A stretch of 64,000 nt of DNA, taken from NCBI GenBank assembly GCA_965223025.1, contig CBDCVP010000023.1, forward strand, positions 2,108,001 through 2,172,000, read 5' to 3'. The stretch's first letter is position 1. Every line of letters starts with the position of its first letter. The notes under the pieces are model-generated. The model was not told the origin of the DNA. It saw only the letters and a list, made by a program, of their open reading frames with translations, and made no database searches. Positions 25,020-34,059 of this stretch are shown here, in pieces. The translations under genes and the position numbers were made by a program. This DNA comes from JABDMH01 sp965223025 (GTDB taxonomy: Bacteria; Bacteroidota; Bacteroidia; Chitinophagales; Saprospiraceae).

Positions 25020-26252
25020 ATGAAATTAAAAAAATATCTTATGTATTATAATCTGTCTCTCATCGTTCTACTGGGTTTCGGCACCATCCATTGTTTAGAG
25101 AAAGTAGATTCCTCAAAGCAGGAACCTGAGGGCCAGTCACTTAGTGAAGGGGCAGCTATTCCTGCAGCTGATCATATGAATGAGTACCTCGGATTGTTAA
25201 GGAATCTGAAAGTTGCCTTAGTGGTCAATCAGACTTCTAGAGTGGGCGAAACACATCTGGTCGATACCTTGTTGACACAGCAGATTGAGATCGAGTGCAT
25301 CTTTTCACCGGAGCATGGATTTCGAGGAGACGAAGATGCAGGATCACATATTGAAGACAAAATTGACTCAGAGACTGGCAAGCCCATTATCAGTTTATAT
25401 GGAGAAAAGCGAAAACCATCGGGCAGCGATCTCGACGGGATTGATCTAGTGCTTTTTGATATCCAGGACGTCGGTGCACGTTTCTACACCTACATCTCTA
25501 CTATGCACTATGTGATGGAAGCCTGTGCAGAAAGTAAAGTGCCATTTGTCGTCTTAGATCGGCCAAACCCAAATGGACATTATGTGGATGGCCCCATGAG
25601 GGAAAATGAATTTCGATCTTTTGTCGGCATGCATCCGGTACCGGTGGTCTACGGCATGACCATTGGAGAATATGCCCGGATGATCAATGGTGAAGGATGG
25701 TTGGAAAACGGTGTACGTTGTGATCTGACCGTCATACCCTGTCAACAATACCAACATGATGATTTCTATGAGCTGCCGGTTGCACCCTCTCCCAATCTAC
25801 CCAATATTCGATCGGTATTGCTCTATCCTTCACTATGCTTCTTCGAGGGTACTGTCATGAGCATTGGCCGAGGCACCGACAAGCAGTTTCAAGTGATAGG
25901 GCATCCCACTGGCTCCATCGGATCTGACCAATTTACACCTTTACCAAGGTATGGGGCAGCTAAGCCCAAACTGCAAGGCCAATTGTGCAAGGGTGTCGAC
26001 CTTACCGTGCTCACACCTCAAAGCATAAAGGCTGAGGGGCAAATAAATCTGGATTACCTGATAGAGAATTTTCAGGCTTTCCCTGACAAGGAGGTCTTCT
26101 TTAATGCCAAGTGGTTTGATAAACTCGCAGGCACCACCACACTCAGGAAAGCCATTATTGCGGGTAAGACGGCAGCAGAGATCAGAGCGAGATGGAAATC
26201 AGACCTAGATACCTTCAAGCAGGTCAGGGCTAAGTACCTACTTTATCAGTGA
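25020..26252 (+). CDS. DUF1343 lipoprotein, NamZ-like exo-beta-N-acetylmuramidase
   Basis: A 410-residue predicted lipoprotein: a hydrophobic signal ends near FGTIHC (Cys about residue 25). The body is DUF1343: VALVVNQTSRVGETHLVDTLL, FSPEHGFRGDEDAG, ISLYGEKRKPS, DIQDVGARFYTYISTMHYVM, DRPNPNGHYVDGP and EGTVMSIGRGTDKQFQVIG, all in family order and quoted here in part. Characterised members (NamZ/YbbC) release N-acetylmuramic acid from the non-reducing end of peptidoglycan fragments. A role in wall recycling in the periplasm is therefore likely. It shares a six-base divergent spacer with the exonuclease gene. Confidence 0.9.
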   Translation: MKLKKYLMYYNLSLIVLLGFGTIHCLEKVDSSKQEPEGQSLSEGAAIPAADHMNEYLGLLRNLKVALVVNQTSRVGETHLVDTLLTQQIEIECIFSPEHGFRGDEDAGSHIEDKIDSETGKPIISLYGEKRKPSGSDLDGIDLVLFDIQDVGARFYTYISTMHYVMEACAESKVPFVVLDRPNPNGHYVDGPMRENEFRSFVGMHPVPVVYGMTIGEYARMINGEGWLENGVRCDLTVIPCQQYQHDDFYELPVAPSPNLPNIRSVLLYPSLCFFEGTVMSIGRGTDKQFQVIGHPTGSIGSDQFTPLPRYGAAKPKLQGQLCKGVDLTVLTPQSIKAEGQINLDYLIENFQAFPDKEVFFNAKWFDKLAGTTTLRKAIIAGKTAAEIRARWKSDLDTFKQVRAKYLLYQ

Positions 26253-26347
26253 TTGACAACAGGGCGCACCCCTTTCATCAGTACCAAGAGGGCCAAACAC
26301 CAGCGGCCTTAATTTATTGAGCTTCAGAACACTGAGCCCAAATGTCA

Positions 26348-27352
26348 CTATTTCTGGATCAGCTTCAGATAGTCTTGAACAACATCGTTGGGGATGAGAA
26401 TGGCTAGATTGTATTGAGCCAATTCCCATTTGCCACCATCGGTCTTGCGCATCACTCCCGATCCTCTGCATTTGCCCATCCAAGTATCAAGCAATTCGTT
26501 AAACCATGAGATATCACCATCCTCATTGAAATAGACATTTCTCTCAGTCGCTTTGAAATCCCATACCTTGCCCTTGTCAAAAAATGGTTTCGCAAAGCGA
26601 TAAAACTCATCTTTCGACCAGTTCTCACCTGGATCGGTACCTAGAAAAACGCCGTCGTTCCCAAATCGGGAGAAATAGGCATTGATGTCCGCGCGGCTTG
26701 CAGCTGCGTGCCAGGCATCCATCGTTTGGTGAATGACTGCTGCTTTTCCTCCTTTGCTGCAGTCAGCACGTTTAGTGTCAGAGATCTGTGTAATCCTCCA
26801 GGTTGAACCCGACTTGTATAGCTGAAATGCATCAACTCCACAGTGATTAAAACTACCGTTGTAGAAGAAGTCATATTCGACCCAGGCTGTCGCTAGGCGG
26901 TCATCGATCTTCACATCCATATCCTTGATTTCCTCCCTAAGGGATCCGCGCTTAGACTCTCCAATCATCTTGGCAAACTCCTGAACGGTCAAGTCATTCA
27001 TCTTCCCATTTTCATCTATGCTGATCAATCTGCCTTGCGGTGAAAAAAGGCTTTTTACCTTGTTCATATCAGACATATTCATCGCATTGAGGAGACCTTT
27101 CACCACATTGGTGATGGCCATCTCATCTTCCTCAAAACTACTTGTATTTGCCCCAGGATTTGTGGTAGGCTGGCTAGTGCGGTTGGTACTTGATCTGGGT
27201 GCCTTTCTATCCTTGGGTGTGGGTGCCTTCTCATCTCCCCCTGGAATGTAGGTCTTGTCCTTCTCCTTCTTATAAGGACTATTTATTTTAATCTGGGCAA
27301 ACAGAGTGCCACTTAGAAAGATGGCTACTGCCAATGGGATGATTCGTATCAT
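26348..27352 (-). CDS. Secreted protein with two NTF2-like domains
   Basis: A 334-residue exported protein starting at the ATG at 27352, which opens a signal peptide ending LFAQ near residue 20. A Lys/Thr/Pro-rich linker (about residues 25-75) follows. Two NTF2-like (SnoaL/DUF4440) units come next: the first from about EDEMAITNVVKGLLNAMN with LFSPQGRLISID, the second from about AVIHQTMDAWHAAASRADI with GNDGVFLGTDPGENW. The second looks like the DUF4440/SnoaL_3 type (WSKDEFYRFAKPFFD, ISWFNELLD). Ligand and role are unknown. It is divergent from the TPR lipoprotein gene. Confidence 0.72.
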   Translation of the reverse strand: MIRIIPLAVAIFLSGTLFAQIKINSPYKKEKDKTYIPGGDEKAPTPKDRKAPRSSTNRTSQPTTNPGANTSSFEEDEMAITNVVKGLLNAMNMSDMNKVKSLFSPQGRLISIDENGKMNDLTVQEFAKMIGESKRGSLREEIKDMDVKIDDRLATAWVEYDFFYNGSFNHCGVDAFQLYKSGSTWRITQISDTKRADCSKGGKAAVIHQTMDAWHAAASRADINAYFSRFGNDGVFLGTDPGENWSKDEFYRFAKPFFDKGKVWDFKATERNVYFNEDGDISWFNELLDTWMGKCRGSGVMRKTDGGKWELAQYNLAILIPNDVVQDYLKLIQK

Positions 27353-27402
27353 AGTCTTGCTATTTTTTAATAAACTCCGGCTAACTTTCGTTAACATTAA
27401 AT

Positions 27403-27410
27403 TAAATTTG
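27403..27410 (+). promoter_or_regulatory. Candidate -7 box for the TPR lipoprotein gene
   Basis: TAAATTTG matches TAnnTTTG and ends 22 bases before the ATG at 27433. No good -33 match was seen. Confidence 0.4.
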
Positions 27411-27432
27411 TGATCCAATATAACAACTGTCC

Positions 27433-27930
27433 ATGAGACATTGCCTCAATATATGTTTTCTCTTGTCTTTTGTGGTGATTGCAGGATGCAGGGGTAAGGT
27501 AGATCATACAACTGAAATAAATAACCTGGAAACAGCACTGCAAAGTTCACCAAACCCAGAAGTTTTAGAGAAACTGGTCACACTTTATCTGGAAATGGCG
27601 GATGCTACACAAGGTGATGAAAAACTCGAGTACATGTGGAAGGCTGGGGAAGCAGCACGATCTGCGAGAAATTTTGAAGTGGCTGAGCAATCTTTCAAGT
27701 TTTTATATGAAAATCATCCCGATAGTCCCCAAGCATCTAAGGCCCTGTTTTTACATGCCTTCATGACTGATGAAGACTTAGAGGCCTTTGACAAGGCCAA
27801 AGTCCTATATCAATCTTTTATTGACAAGTATCCCGACTCAGATTTTAACGATGATGCTCAATTTCTGCTAAAAAATCTCGGTAAGAGCGACGAAGAGATG
27901 CTCGAGATGCTGAGTAAACAAGCACAATAG
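27433..27930 (+). CDS. Small tetratricopeptide-repeat lipoprotein
   Basis: A 165-residue lipoprotein with a signal ending in the lipobox VIAGC at about residue 19. The mature part is helical, with TPR-like repeats resembling the BamD/YbgF type: AARSARNFEVAEQSFKFLYENHPDSPQA and KAKVLYQSFIDKYPDSDFNDDAQFLL, quoted in part as FKFLYENHPDSPQA and FIDKYPDSDFNDDAQ. It is too short to be BamD itself. The gene is monocistronic or followed by the Spo0M-like gene after 126 bases. Confidence 0.75.
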   Translation: MRHCLNICFLLSFVVIAGCRGKVDHTTEINNLETALQSSPNPEVLEKLVTLYLEMADATQGDEKLEYMWKAGEAARSARNFEVAEQSFKFLYENHPDSPQASKALFLHAFMTDEDLEAFDKAKVLYQSFIDKYPDSDFNDDAQFLLKNLGKSDEEMLEMLSKQAQ

Positions 27931-28056
27931 AGCTCATCTCACCTCATGTTGGTCGGTAGTAACCGTCTCTTGGTATAATTTACCGGTTACAATGGCCTAA
28001 GCTGGGGAACAATTTTTGATCAAGTCACCTTTATTGCATAGAAACCACGGAAGATT

Positions 28057-28524
28057 ATGTTGGGGAAAGTAAAAAAATGGCTCGGAATAGAAGGTGTCAA
28101 GGTGCAGGTGATAGCGCCAGACACCATTGCACCACAGGAGAAGAAAATCCGAGGTCAACTCAGATTTTATTCGATGCATAACCAGACCATTTCTTCACTA
28201 CATTTCAAGCTGATTGAAAAATACATTCGGGGAAGAAAGAAACGGAGGCTCACAGATGAATATTTGCTGGCAGAGAAAGAAATCCATCGGCTGATTGATA
28301 TTCCGGAGAAGGAACTAATAGAAATCGATTTTGACCTTGATTTTAATCGAGTTAGCTCAAGGATGGATGAATTGCAGTCTAAAAACTTCCTGCTTAGGGG
28401 CCTGGTCACCGCAGCTAAGAAATTGAAGTCGGTCAAGTCCGAATATCGGATTGAGGTCGAGGCGGATGTCATCGGTACAGCCCTCAACCCCTTTGATAAG
28501 AAGATTATTCAGATTCAAAGTTGA
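28057..28524 (+). CDS. Conserved hypothetical, possibly Spo0M/arrestin-like
   Basis: A 155-residue cytosolic protein without signal peptide. The start MLGKVKKWLGIEGVKVQV and the ending VEADVIGTALNPFDKKII resemble the opening and closing of Spo0M-like proteins, which have an arrestin-type fold. IDIPEKELIEIDFDLDF in the middle also fits a beta-sandwich. The resemblance is weak and the protein is shorter than Spo0M, so I leave function open. It converges with the minus-strand gene of the Fe-S cluster 40 bases away. Confidence 0.55.
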   Translation: MLGKVKKWLGIEGVKVQVIAPDTIAPQEKKIRGQLRFYSMHNQTISSLHFKLIEKYIRGRKKRRLTDEYLLAEKEIHRLIDIPEKELIEIDFDLDFNRVSSRMDELQSKNFLLRGLVTAAKKLKSVKSEYRIEVEADVIGTALNPFDKKIIQIQS

Positions 28525-28563
28525 CTCTGAACAACTTTCCTTGAACCGAATTAAAGTAATTAA

Positions 28564-29043
28564 TCAAACGAACCTCATTAACCAACTCTTACCTAGAGGC
28601 TTTTGCCAAGAATCCCACTCGGCCTTTGTCCTGATCAAATTGTCAAATACCACTGTGTCTTCAGTGATCTCACCACTCTTGTAGAGTGCTGAAAACTGCT
28701 CTTTAGGAACCGTCGTGATCTGGTCACCATGGACAAAAGAAAAGGTCATGCGGTCAAAGAGTTGGAGGCTGTATTTTTCTTCGAGCCCCCGGATAAAGGC
28801 CACAGAAGCATCGATTGAGCAACCGCTGGCTTTGTTTAAGCGCTCGTCTACCATCAATACCACAAATCGATGATGCAAGACCTCTCCATAAGCTGCCAAC
28901 GGTTGTTGATGGGCGCTCCACTGCTCGGTAAACTCCTGTATGTCTGCCTGCAGCTCATCTGCTATCTCCCGAGTAAATGGTGATGTACTTTGATAAATCC
29001 AGATGCGGGCATCGGGACCTAATTGATCGAATGATACTCTCAT
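28564..29043 (-). CDS. Conserved hypothetical at the end of the Fe-S oxidoreductase operon
   Basis: A 159-residue soluble protein. I recognise it only as a small conserved Bacteroidota protein sometimes annotated, without support, as an ABC transporter ATPase; no Walker motifs are present here. It begins MRVSFDQLGPDARIWIYQS and has VVLMVDERLNKASGCSIDASV with a Cys, and DRMTFSFVHGDQI. Its start overlaps the stop of the upstream iron-sulfur gene by four bases (29040-29043), so translation is probably coupled and a role with those proteins is likely. Confidence 0.7.
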   Translation of the reverse strand: MRVSFDQLGPDARIWIYQSTSPFTREIADELQADIQEFTEQWSAHQQPLAAYGEVLHHRFVVLMVDERLNKASGCSIDASVAFIRGLEEKYSLQLFDRMTFSFVHGDQITTVPKEQFSALYKSGEITEDTVVFDNLIRTKAEWDSWQKPLGKSWLMRFV

Positions 29044-29849
29044 AACTGCTTACTATTGACCACTAATTCAGACAGATCAAACACCATGACTTGTTCCTGT
29101 TTTTCTTTGGCTGCAAGACCATCTGTTAACATCGTCAAGCAAAAAGGACAATTGACTGCAATGATGGCTGGATCTACGTCAATGGCTTCCTCTATACGCT
29201 CCTGGTTGATCCTTCGATCCCCTGGTTCATCTTCTTTAAACATCTGAGCGCCACCTGCCCCACAGCAGAGGCCCTTTGATCTACTTCTTTGCATTTCAAC
29301 AAGCTGAACATCTAGATGTTTAATGACTTCTCGGGGTGCCTCGTAAACATCGTTGGCTCTTCCTAGGTAACACGAATCGTGATAGGTGATCGTCTTCCCA
29401 TCAAAGGCACCACCTTCCACTTTTATTTTACCTTCTGCCAGCAACTGAGATATCAATTGGGTGTGGTGTATGACTTCATACTGTCCTCCCAATTCGGGAT
29501 ACTCATTTTTTAGGACATTAAAGCAATGGGGGCATGTTGTCACTACCTTCTTGATCCCGTATGTATTGAGGGTTTGAATGTTTTGTAATGCGAGCATCTG
29601 AAAAACAAACTCATTACCTGCACGGCGAGCCGGGTCGCCAGTACATTGCTCTTCTTTGCCCAATACAGCATATTCAATACCCGCCGATGCTAAGATCTTC
29701 ACGAAGGCTTGGGTCACTTTAATTGCCCTGGGATCAAAACTACCAGCACAACCCACCCAAAACAATATTTCAGGCCGCTTGTCATCTTGGAAGTCCTCAC
29801 TCATTACCGGAATTCTATTCACATCTAGTCGTTTTATATTCTCGTCCAA
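29040..29849 (-). CDS. CCG-domain iron-sulfur oxidoreductase subunit (HdrB/GlpC-like)
   Basis: A 269-residue protein with two CCG-type cysteine-rich domains, as found in heterodisulfide reductase subunit B and GlpC/LldE proteins. Motifs seen are FWVGCAGSFDPRA, KVVTTCPHCFNVLKNEYPE, TYHDSCYLGRAND, KGLCCGAGGAQMF and VNCPFCLTMLTDG. These bind iron-sulfur clusters and pass electrons between a membrane partner and a dehydrogenase. The TTG at 29849 is used because the residues before the internal ATG at 29804 (RLDVNRIPVMSEDF) look like the family N-terminus. It overlaps the upstream gene by 16 bases and the downstream gene by 4. Confidence 0.9.
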   Translation of the reverse strand: MDENIKRLDVNRIPVMSEDFQDDKRPEILFWVGCAGSFDPRAIKVTQAFVKILASAGIEYAVLGKEEQCTGDPARRAGNEFVFQMLALQNIQTLNTYGIKKVVTTCPHCFNVLKNEYPELGGQYEVIHHTQLISQLLAEGKIKVEGGAFDGKTITYHDSCYLGRANDVYEAPREVIKHLDVQLVEMQRSRSKGLCCGAGGAQMFKEDEPGDRRINQERIEEAIDVDPAIIAVNCPFCLTMLTDGLAAKEKQEQVMVFDLSELVVNSKQL

Positions 29850-31180
29850 TCATCTCTAGAAGCATTCATTTGCCAGACCGATCCATGGTTCTCTAGACTG
29901 GTGAACATGGGCATCCAATCGGCAGGTCCCGCCGCTCTGGTCAGGATTTCATAGCGTCTAAGCTCTAGGATTATTGACAAAGGATCGATCAACACTGGAC
30001 AGGCTTCTACACAAGCATTACAGGTAGTACAGGCATTCAATTCCTCAGCTGATATGTAATCAAACAGGGATCTCTGGTCTTCAAAATTTTCCTTTGACAA
30101 CACCTGCTCTTTGTCTTTCCGCAAATTCTGATCCTGAGCATCCAGTTTTCGTCCCACTTCTTCCATTCGATCTCGAACCGACATCACGATTTTGCGTGGG
30201 GATAGCTTTTTACCAGTGATGTTGGCTGGACAAACTGCCGTGCACCTTCCGCACTCCGTACAAGTGTAAGCGCCCAGGAGATGGCGACGATCCAAGTCCA
30301 TGACATCTCTGGCACCAAATTCCGGAATTTCTGTGTCTTCTTCAGATATGTTGGCCTCGGATAGCCCAAGCATATTCCGCACTTCCAACATCACTGCTGG
30401 CATGTTTGCCATCTGACCCTTGGGGGTCAATCTCGCCAAATAGGTATTGGGGAATGCCAGTAGAATATGTAGGTGTTTTGAGACCGGTAAATACAGAAAA
30501 AAACCAAAGACTGTCAGCACATGCAACCACCACCCTACCCGTTCCAGGATCACCAGCGTAGTCTCCTGCATACCGCCAAAAAACTGGGTGCCCACGATAC
30601 CACTCAGCCAAAGAGTTCCGGTCTCCGGATAGTCAGCGCTACCGATATCTTGCAATAGGGTATCAGCTCCATTCATGGTGAAAATCCCCACGATCAAGAT
30701 AATCTCACCCAATAAGATCAAATTGGCATCGAGTTTAGGCCACCCAGACATCTCCGGTTTTTCAAACCTGTCGACATGCCTGATATTACGACGCCACAGG
30801 AAAACGAGGGTAGCCACCAGAGCCAGCACGGAGAGCATCTCAATGGTATTGATCACGATCGAATAGAAACTGCCTAAACTCCGAGCAAAAATCCGATGCG
30901 TGCCTAATAAACCATCCAGGATGATCTCGATCAATTCTATCTGTGTGAAGACGAAGGCGACATAGATACAAAGGTGGAGCAAAGCGGGGATGATCCGTTT
31001 GAACATCTTCTTCTGGCCAAAAGCCACCAACACCATCTGCTGCAATCGTCTTACTCGGTCCCCTCCTAGATCGAAAGGCTTCCCCAAGTTGATATTTCGA
31101 TATACACGACCATACAGCCGCGCAGCCAGCCAGACCAATCCTGATAGAGCAATCAGAAAGAATATCTGCGACAATCCCAT
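29834..31180 (-). CDS. Membrane iron-sulfur oxidoreductase subunit (NarI-like helices plus 4Fe-4S pairs)
   Basis: A 448-residue protein with about five or six membrane helices in its first 260 residues, probably binding haem b as in NarI-type subunits. A cytosolic domain carrying two 4Fe-4S motifs follows: CTECGRCTAVCPANITGKK near residue 300 and CTTCNACVEACPVLIDP near residue 385. With the CCG protein encoded downstream it forms a two-part electron-transfer module resembling HdrDE or GlpC-type systems. The electron donor is not encoded nearby. The overlap of 16 bases with the next gene argues for a tight operon. Confidence 0.9.
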   Translation of the reverse strand: MGLSQIFFLIALSGLVWLAARLYGRVYRNINLGKPFDLGGDRVRRLQQMVLVAFGQKKMFKRIIPALLHLCIYVAFVFTQIELIEIILDGLLGTHRIFARSLGSFYSIVINTIEMLSVLALVATLVFLWRRNIRHVDRFEKPEMSGWPKLDANLILLGEIILIVGIFTMNGADTLLQDIGSADYPETGTLWLSGIVGTQFFGGMQETTLVILERVGWWLHVLTVFGFFLYLPVSKHLHILLAFPNTYLARLTPKGQMANMPAVMLEVRNMLGLSEANISEEDTEIPEFGARDVMDLDRRHLLGAYTCTECGRCTAVCPANITGKKLSPRKIVMSVRDRMEEVGRKLDAQDQNLRKDKEQVLSKENFEDQRSLFDYISAEELNACTTCNACVEACPVLIDPLSIILELRRYEILTRAAGPADWMPMFTSLENHGSVWQMNASRDDWTRI

Positions 31181-31212
31181 ATCTTATGACGCTACCGATC
31201 TATCCACTTCCT

Positions 31213-31220
31213 CAAATCTA
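31213..31220 (-). promoter_or_regulatory. Candidate -7 box for the Fe-S operon
   Basis: On the minus strand this reads TAGATTTG, fitting TAnnTTTG, and ends 32 bases before the ATG at 31180. No -33 element was recognised. Confidence 0.38.
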
Positions 31221-31373
31221 AGCATTTGCTATCTTAACCCGGAATATGAATCATGATATTGATGCACCACTGACTTGCTCAGAGAAGAAAGTGGCCAGCT
31301 ACCGTATCAAGTCATCTACCAAAGCCTAAAGAGAGGGATCCAAATCCATCGATAATCTAAGATCTTTATCCGA

Positions 31374-31868
31374 ATGAAAATACTGAATGAAGCACAGATT
31401 AAACAAAAAATCAAACGCCTGGCGATTGAAATACTGGAGCAGAACTACAGTGCATCAGAAATTGTGTTGGCAGGCATCAATAACAACGGAACATATTTTG
31501 CCAAACTGCTCGACCGTAGTCTGAAGAAAATAACGGACATTCCTTGTCAACTTACAAAGATCCGCCTGAATCCGGCGGACCCTCTCTCAAATGACATTAC
31601 GATCGACACCCCAACGGATAAATTGAAGCATAAGGTCATCATAGTAGTGGACGATGTGGCCAATACAGGTAGAACGTTGTTCTTTGCGATGCTGCCGCTG
31701 ATGAACGTACTACCTGGCAAGATCCAAGTGGCTGTGTTGGTAGATAGAAAACACAAATCATTTCCCATCCAAGTGGACTACGTCGGCTTATCGCTCGCCA
31801 CTACTCTAAAAGACAACATTTCGGTGGCCATCAAGGATGTGAAAGAAATGAATGTATTTCTCGACTAG
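31374..31868 (+). CDS. PyrR-like phosphoribosyltransferase domain protein
   Basis: A 164-residue type I phosphoribosyltransferase. The PRPP-binding motif VIIVVDDVANTGRT lies near residues 88-101, and DRKHKSFPIQVDYVGLSLAT near the end is typical of PyrR-like proteins. PyrR itself regulates pyrimidine genes or acts as a uracil phosphoribosyltransferase. Whether this copy binds RNA or acts as an enzyme cannot be read from sequence. It stands alone between the divergent Fe-S operon and the convergent patatin gene. Confidence 0.82.
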   Translation: MKILNEAQIKQKIKRLAIEILEQNYSASEIVLAGINNNGTYFAKLLDRSLKKITDIPCQLTKIRLNPADPLSNDITIDTPTDKLKHKVIIVVDDVANTGRTLFFAMLPLMNVLPGKIQVAVLVDRKHKSFPIQVDYVGLSLATTLKDNISVAIKDVKEMNVFLD

Positions 31869-31901
31869 CCTTCTGTGGTTGGGACCTGATTGAAGTCCAG
31901 A

Positions 31902-32699
31902 TCATCCGTGTTTGGCCAGCTGATGTAAATCTCTGCTGATGCGGTGAATCTTTGCTTTACCTGCCTTATAGCCCAGATCCACAATTTCCCTAGCCTTTCC
32001 AAAATTAAAGATATGATAGTCATGCAAACCATCAGGCTCAATAATGAGATCGCACGATTCATAGTTGAGCCTGGACCGGTACCAAAGCGAGATTTCAAAA
32101 GTTCGTGCTAAGATGCTCTTGAGACCACTCAATTGGTTGGTTGATTTCTCCATTTTGGTCACGACATTGCTCGCTATGAGAAAATCACAATGACTTCGGA
32201 TGGGGTCGGCAGGCATATTGTTCATGACACCGCCATCTACATAATAAGATCCATTGATTTCAATGGGTTGAAAAATCCCTGGTACGGCCGAAGAAGCGAT
32301 GACCAAGTCGTGCAAAGGTCCTCGGTCCCATATCTCATGCTTACCGGCATTCAGATTTGTGACCCCAACGTAAAACTTTCTCTTTAAGCCCTCGAAAGAA
32401 TTTGATGGCACATGCTCGCGAAGCTGTCGGAGGATGTAATCCTGATTGCTCAGTCCGCGTCTTGGTAGCACCAAACGAAAGACCTTGTAGATGTTGCTCG
32501 CCATGGCAATTTCCTTGATCTCATCCGGTGCATAACCCTGTGCATATAGCACTCCGATGATCGCACCAGCACTGGTACCAAAAATCACATCTGGCTGAAC
32601 ACCAGCTTCTTCAAGTGCTTTGAGCACACCAATATGTGCGAAGCCTCTGGCTCCACCGCCAGAAAGGGTAATGCCAACTCTTACCTTATTATTAAACAT
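31902..32699 (-). CDS. Patatin-like phospholipase
   Basis: A 265-residue cytosolic patatin. The oxyanion motif GITLSGGGARGFAHIGVL is at the N-terminus, the nucleophile elbow FGTSAGAIIG (GxSxG) near residue 45, and the catalytic Asp in YYVDGGVMNNMP near residue 165. Such proteins hydrolyse acyl esters of phospholipids or lysophospholipids. The ATG at 32699 (MFNNKVRVGITLS) is chosen; the frame extends 75 bases upstream but that part has no family counterpart and overlaps a promoter-like box. CtlX lies 217 bases upstream on the same strand. Confidence 0.9.
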   Translation of the reverse strand: MFNNKVRVGITLSGGGARGFAHIGVLKALEEAGVQPDVIFGTSAGAIIGVLYAQGYAPDEIKEIAMASNIYKVFRLVLPRRGLSNQDYILRQLREHVPSNSFEGLKRKFYVGVTNLNAGKHEIWDRGPLHDLVIASSAVPGIFQPIEINGSYYVDGGVMNNMPADPIRSHCDFLIASNVVTKMEKSTNQLSGLKSILARTFEISLWYRSRLNYESCDLIIEPDGLHDYHIFNFGKAREIVDLGYKAGKAKIHRISRDLHQLAKHG

Positions 32700-32722
32700 G
32701 AGGGACCATTGTGTTACCCATT

Positions 32723-32730
32723 CAAAACTA
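32723..32730 (-). promoter_or_regulatory. Candidate -7 box for the patatin gene
   Basis: On the minus strand it reads TAGTTTTG, fitting TAnnTTTG, 23 bases before the ATG at 32699. This supports the shorter start of the patatin gene. Confidence 0.42.
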
Positions 32731-32916
32731 ACAAAGTAAACGGAAAATTGGGCCGTCGGGTTTGCCAAGAGCATATCGATTTATCCTGACTCCATCTTGC
32801 AGACATTTGTATCAGCGTGAATACCAGGGCAAATCTCATGAAGCAACGGTGATCAAGTTGTTATCCACACCGATGAGAATCCGTTCACTCTGCGGTCTCA
32901 GCCTACAACTACGGTA

Positions 32917-33846
32917 TCAGCTGAGCCTGTGTGGAGGGAAGATTTCAGCCACCATACACCTGACGCTTCCACCACCGATCGACTCAATGGTTGGGACAGC
33001 GCAAGGCAGAAGTTTGCCGTGAGATTTCAAGCGATCTATCTGAACGGGATCCAGAGAATGGTAAGCTTGTTTGGACATCAGAATAAAAGACTCACCCTGC
33101 TGATTCTTCAGCTGAATCATATTTCCTGCAAAAGCTGTTAACTGCTCATAAGTTATCTCAATCACCTCTTTTTCGGCCTTTTCCAAATGATGGACTACAT
33201 CTTGCCTGTCTTGAGGATCTACCACTTCTGTGCATATCACCGCAAACATCTCACCAATGCACATCATGACATTGGTGTGATAGATAGGGTGACCAGCCGG
33301 ATCCTTTGTTCGAAAAACCTTGCGGCCGAAGCCAGTTAGCGCACAAAATTTATCCAAAATCAGCGGATTGGTGCGCTCGCTGATACAGGCATATACCATC
33401 TTATTTGGTCGATCAAAAACCATACTACCAGTAGCTTCCAAGAACTGATGCTTATCCTCATAATGTTCTAGGGAATACCTCCGATCAAAACCATACCGCT
33501 CGGAGATCTGATCAAGCACGTCTTCGCGTCGTTCAGCTCTTCTGTTTGACGGGCGCAGGGCATAGGTAATGATCGCTCCATTGGCGTGGAAAGTAACCCA
33601 GTTATTAGGAAAAATCGCATCGGGCTTTATGGGGTGATCTGTATCTTCGACCTGAAACACTTCCACACCCTGGTCTCTAAGTATGGCAACCAAAGCATCA
33701 AATTCAGATAGAGCCAAACCATGTACCGCTTCCTCTGTTAGATCATCCTGCTGTGATTGAAAAGCATTGTCATCTTCCGTTTGCTCGTTATAGCCAAAAT
33801 GAGCCGGCCTGACCATCAAGACAGTAGAAGCACACTGTTCAGTCAT
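32917..33846 (-). CDS. ctlX: CtlX-type amidinotransferase/citrulline-utilisation hydrolase
   Basis: A 309-residue member of the guanidino-group-modifying superfamily. The N-terminus TVLMVRPAHFGYNEQTEDDN matches the CtlX group, annotated as citrulline utilisation hydrolase. Other family features are FPNNWVTFHANGAIITYAL (Asn/His near the active site), HTNVMMCIGE (catalytic His) and GGGSVRCMVAEIF at the end (catalytic Cys). The ATG at 33846 is preferred because homologues start a few residues before the TVLM segment; an ATG at 33870 is possible. No arginine or citrulline genes are adjacent. Confidence 0.85.
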   Translation of the reverse strand: MTEQCASTVLMVRPAHFGYNEQTEDDNAFQSQQDDLTEEAVHGLALSEFDALVAILRDQGVEVFQVEDTDHPIKPDAIFPNNWVTFHANGAIITYALRPSNRRAERREDVLDQISERYGFDRRYSLEHYEDKHQFLEATGSMVFDRPNKMVYACISERTNPLILDKFCALTGFGRKVFRTKDPAGHPIYHTNVMMCIGEMFAVICTEVVDPQDRQDVVHHLEKAEKEVIEITYEQLTAFAGNMIQLKNQQGESFILMSKQAYHSLDPVQIDRLKSHGKLLPCAVPTIESIGGGSVRCMVAEIFPPHRLS

Positions 33847-34047
33847 TTTGAGATGTGAGTTGGACTTCATAAAAATAAGATTTCGCTTGGTAAGATAATC
33901 AGCGTCGATCAGAATAATTGAAATCGACAAGTCCGATCATAAATATGGCGACCGGTCTGACCCTGCAGCAGAGATGTTGCCCCAATATCAACATTCATCC
34001 CTGAAGCCAGCAGGTGTGGAAAACAAAATCGTACAGGGAATAAGAAT

Positions 34048-34055
34048 TACATTTG
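34048..34055 (+). promoter_or_regulatory. Candidate -7 box for the second Nudix gene
   Basis: TACATTTG fits TAnnTTTG and ends four bases before the ATG at 34060. If used, transcription would begin at or just past that ATG, so the leader would be absent or translation would begin at the ATG at 34066. Confidence 0.3.
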
Positions 34056-34059
34056 ACCT

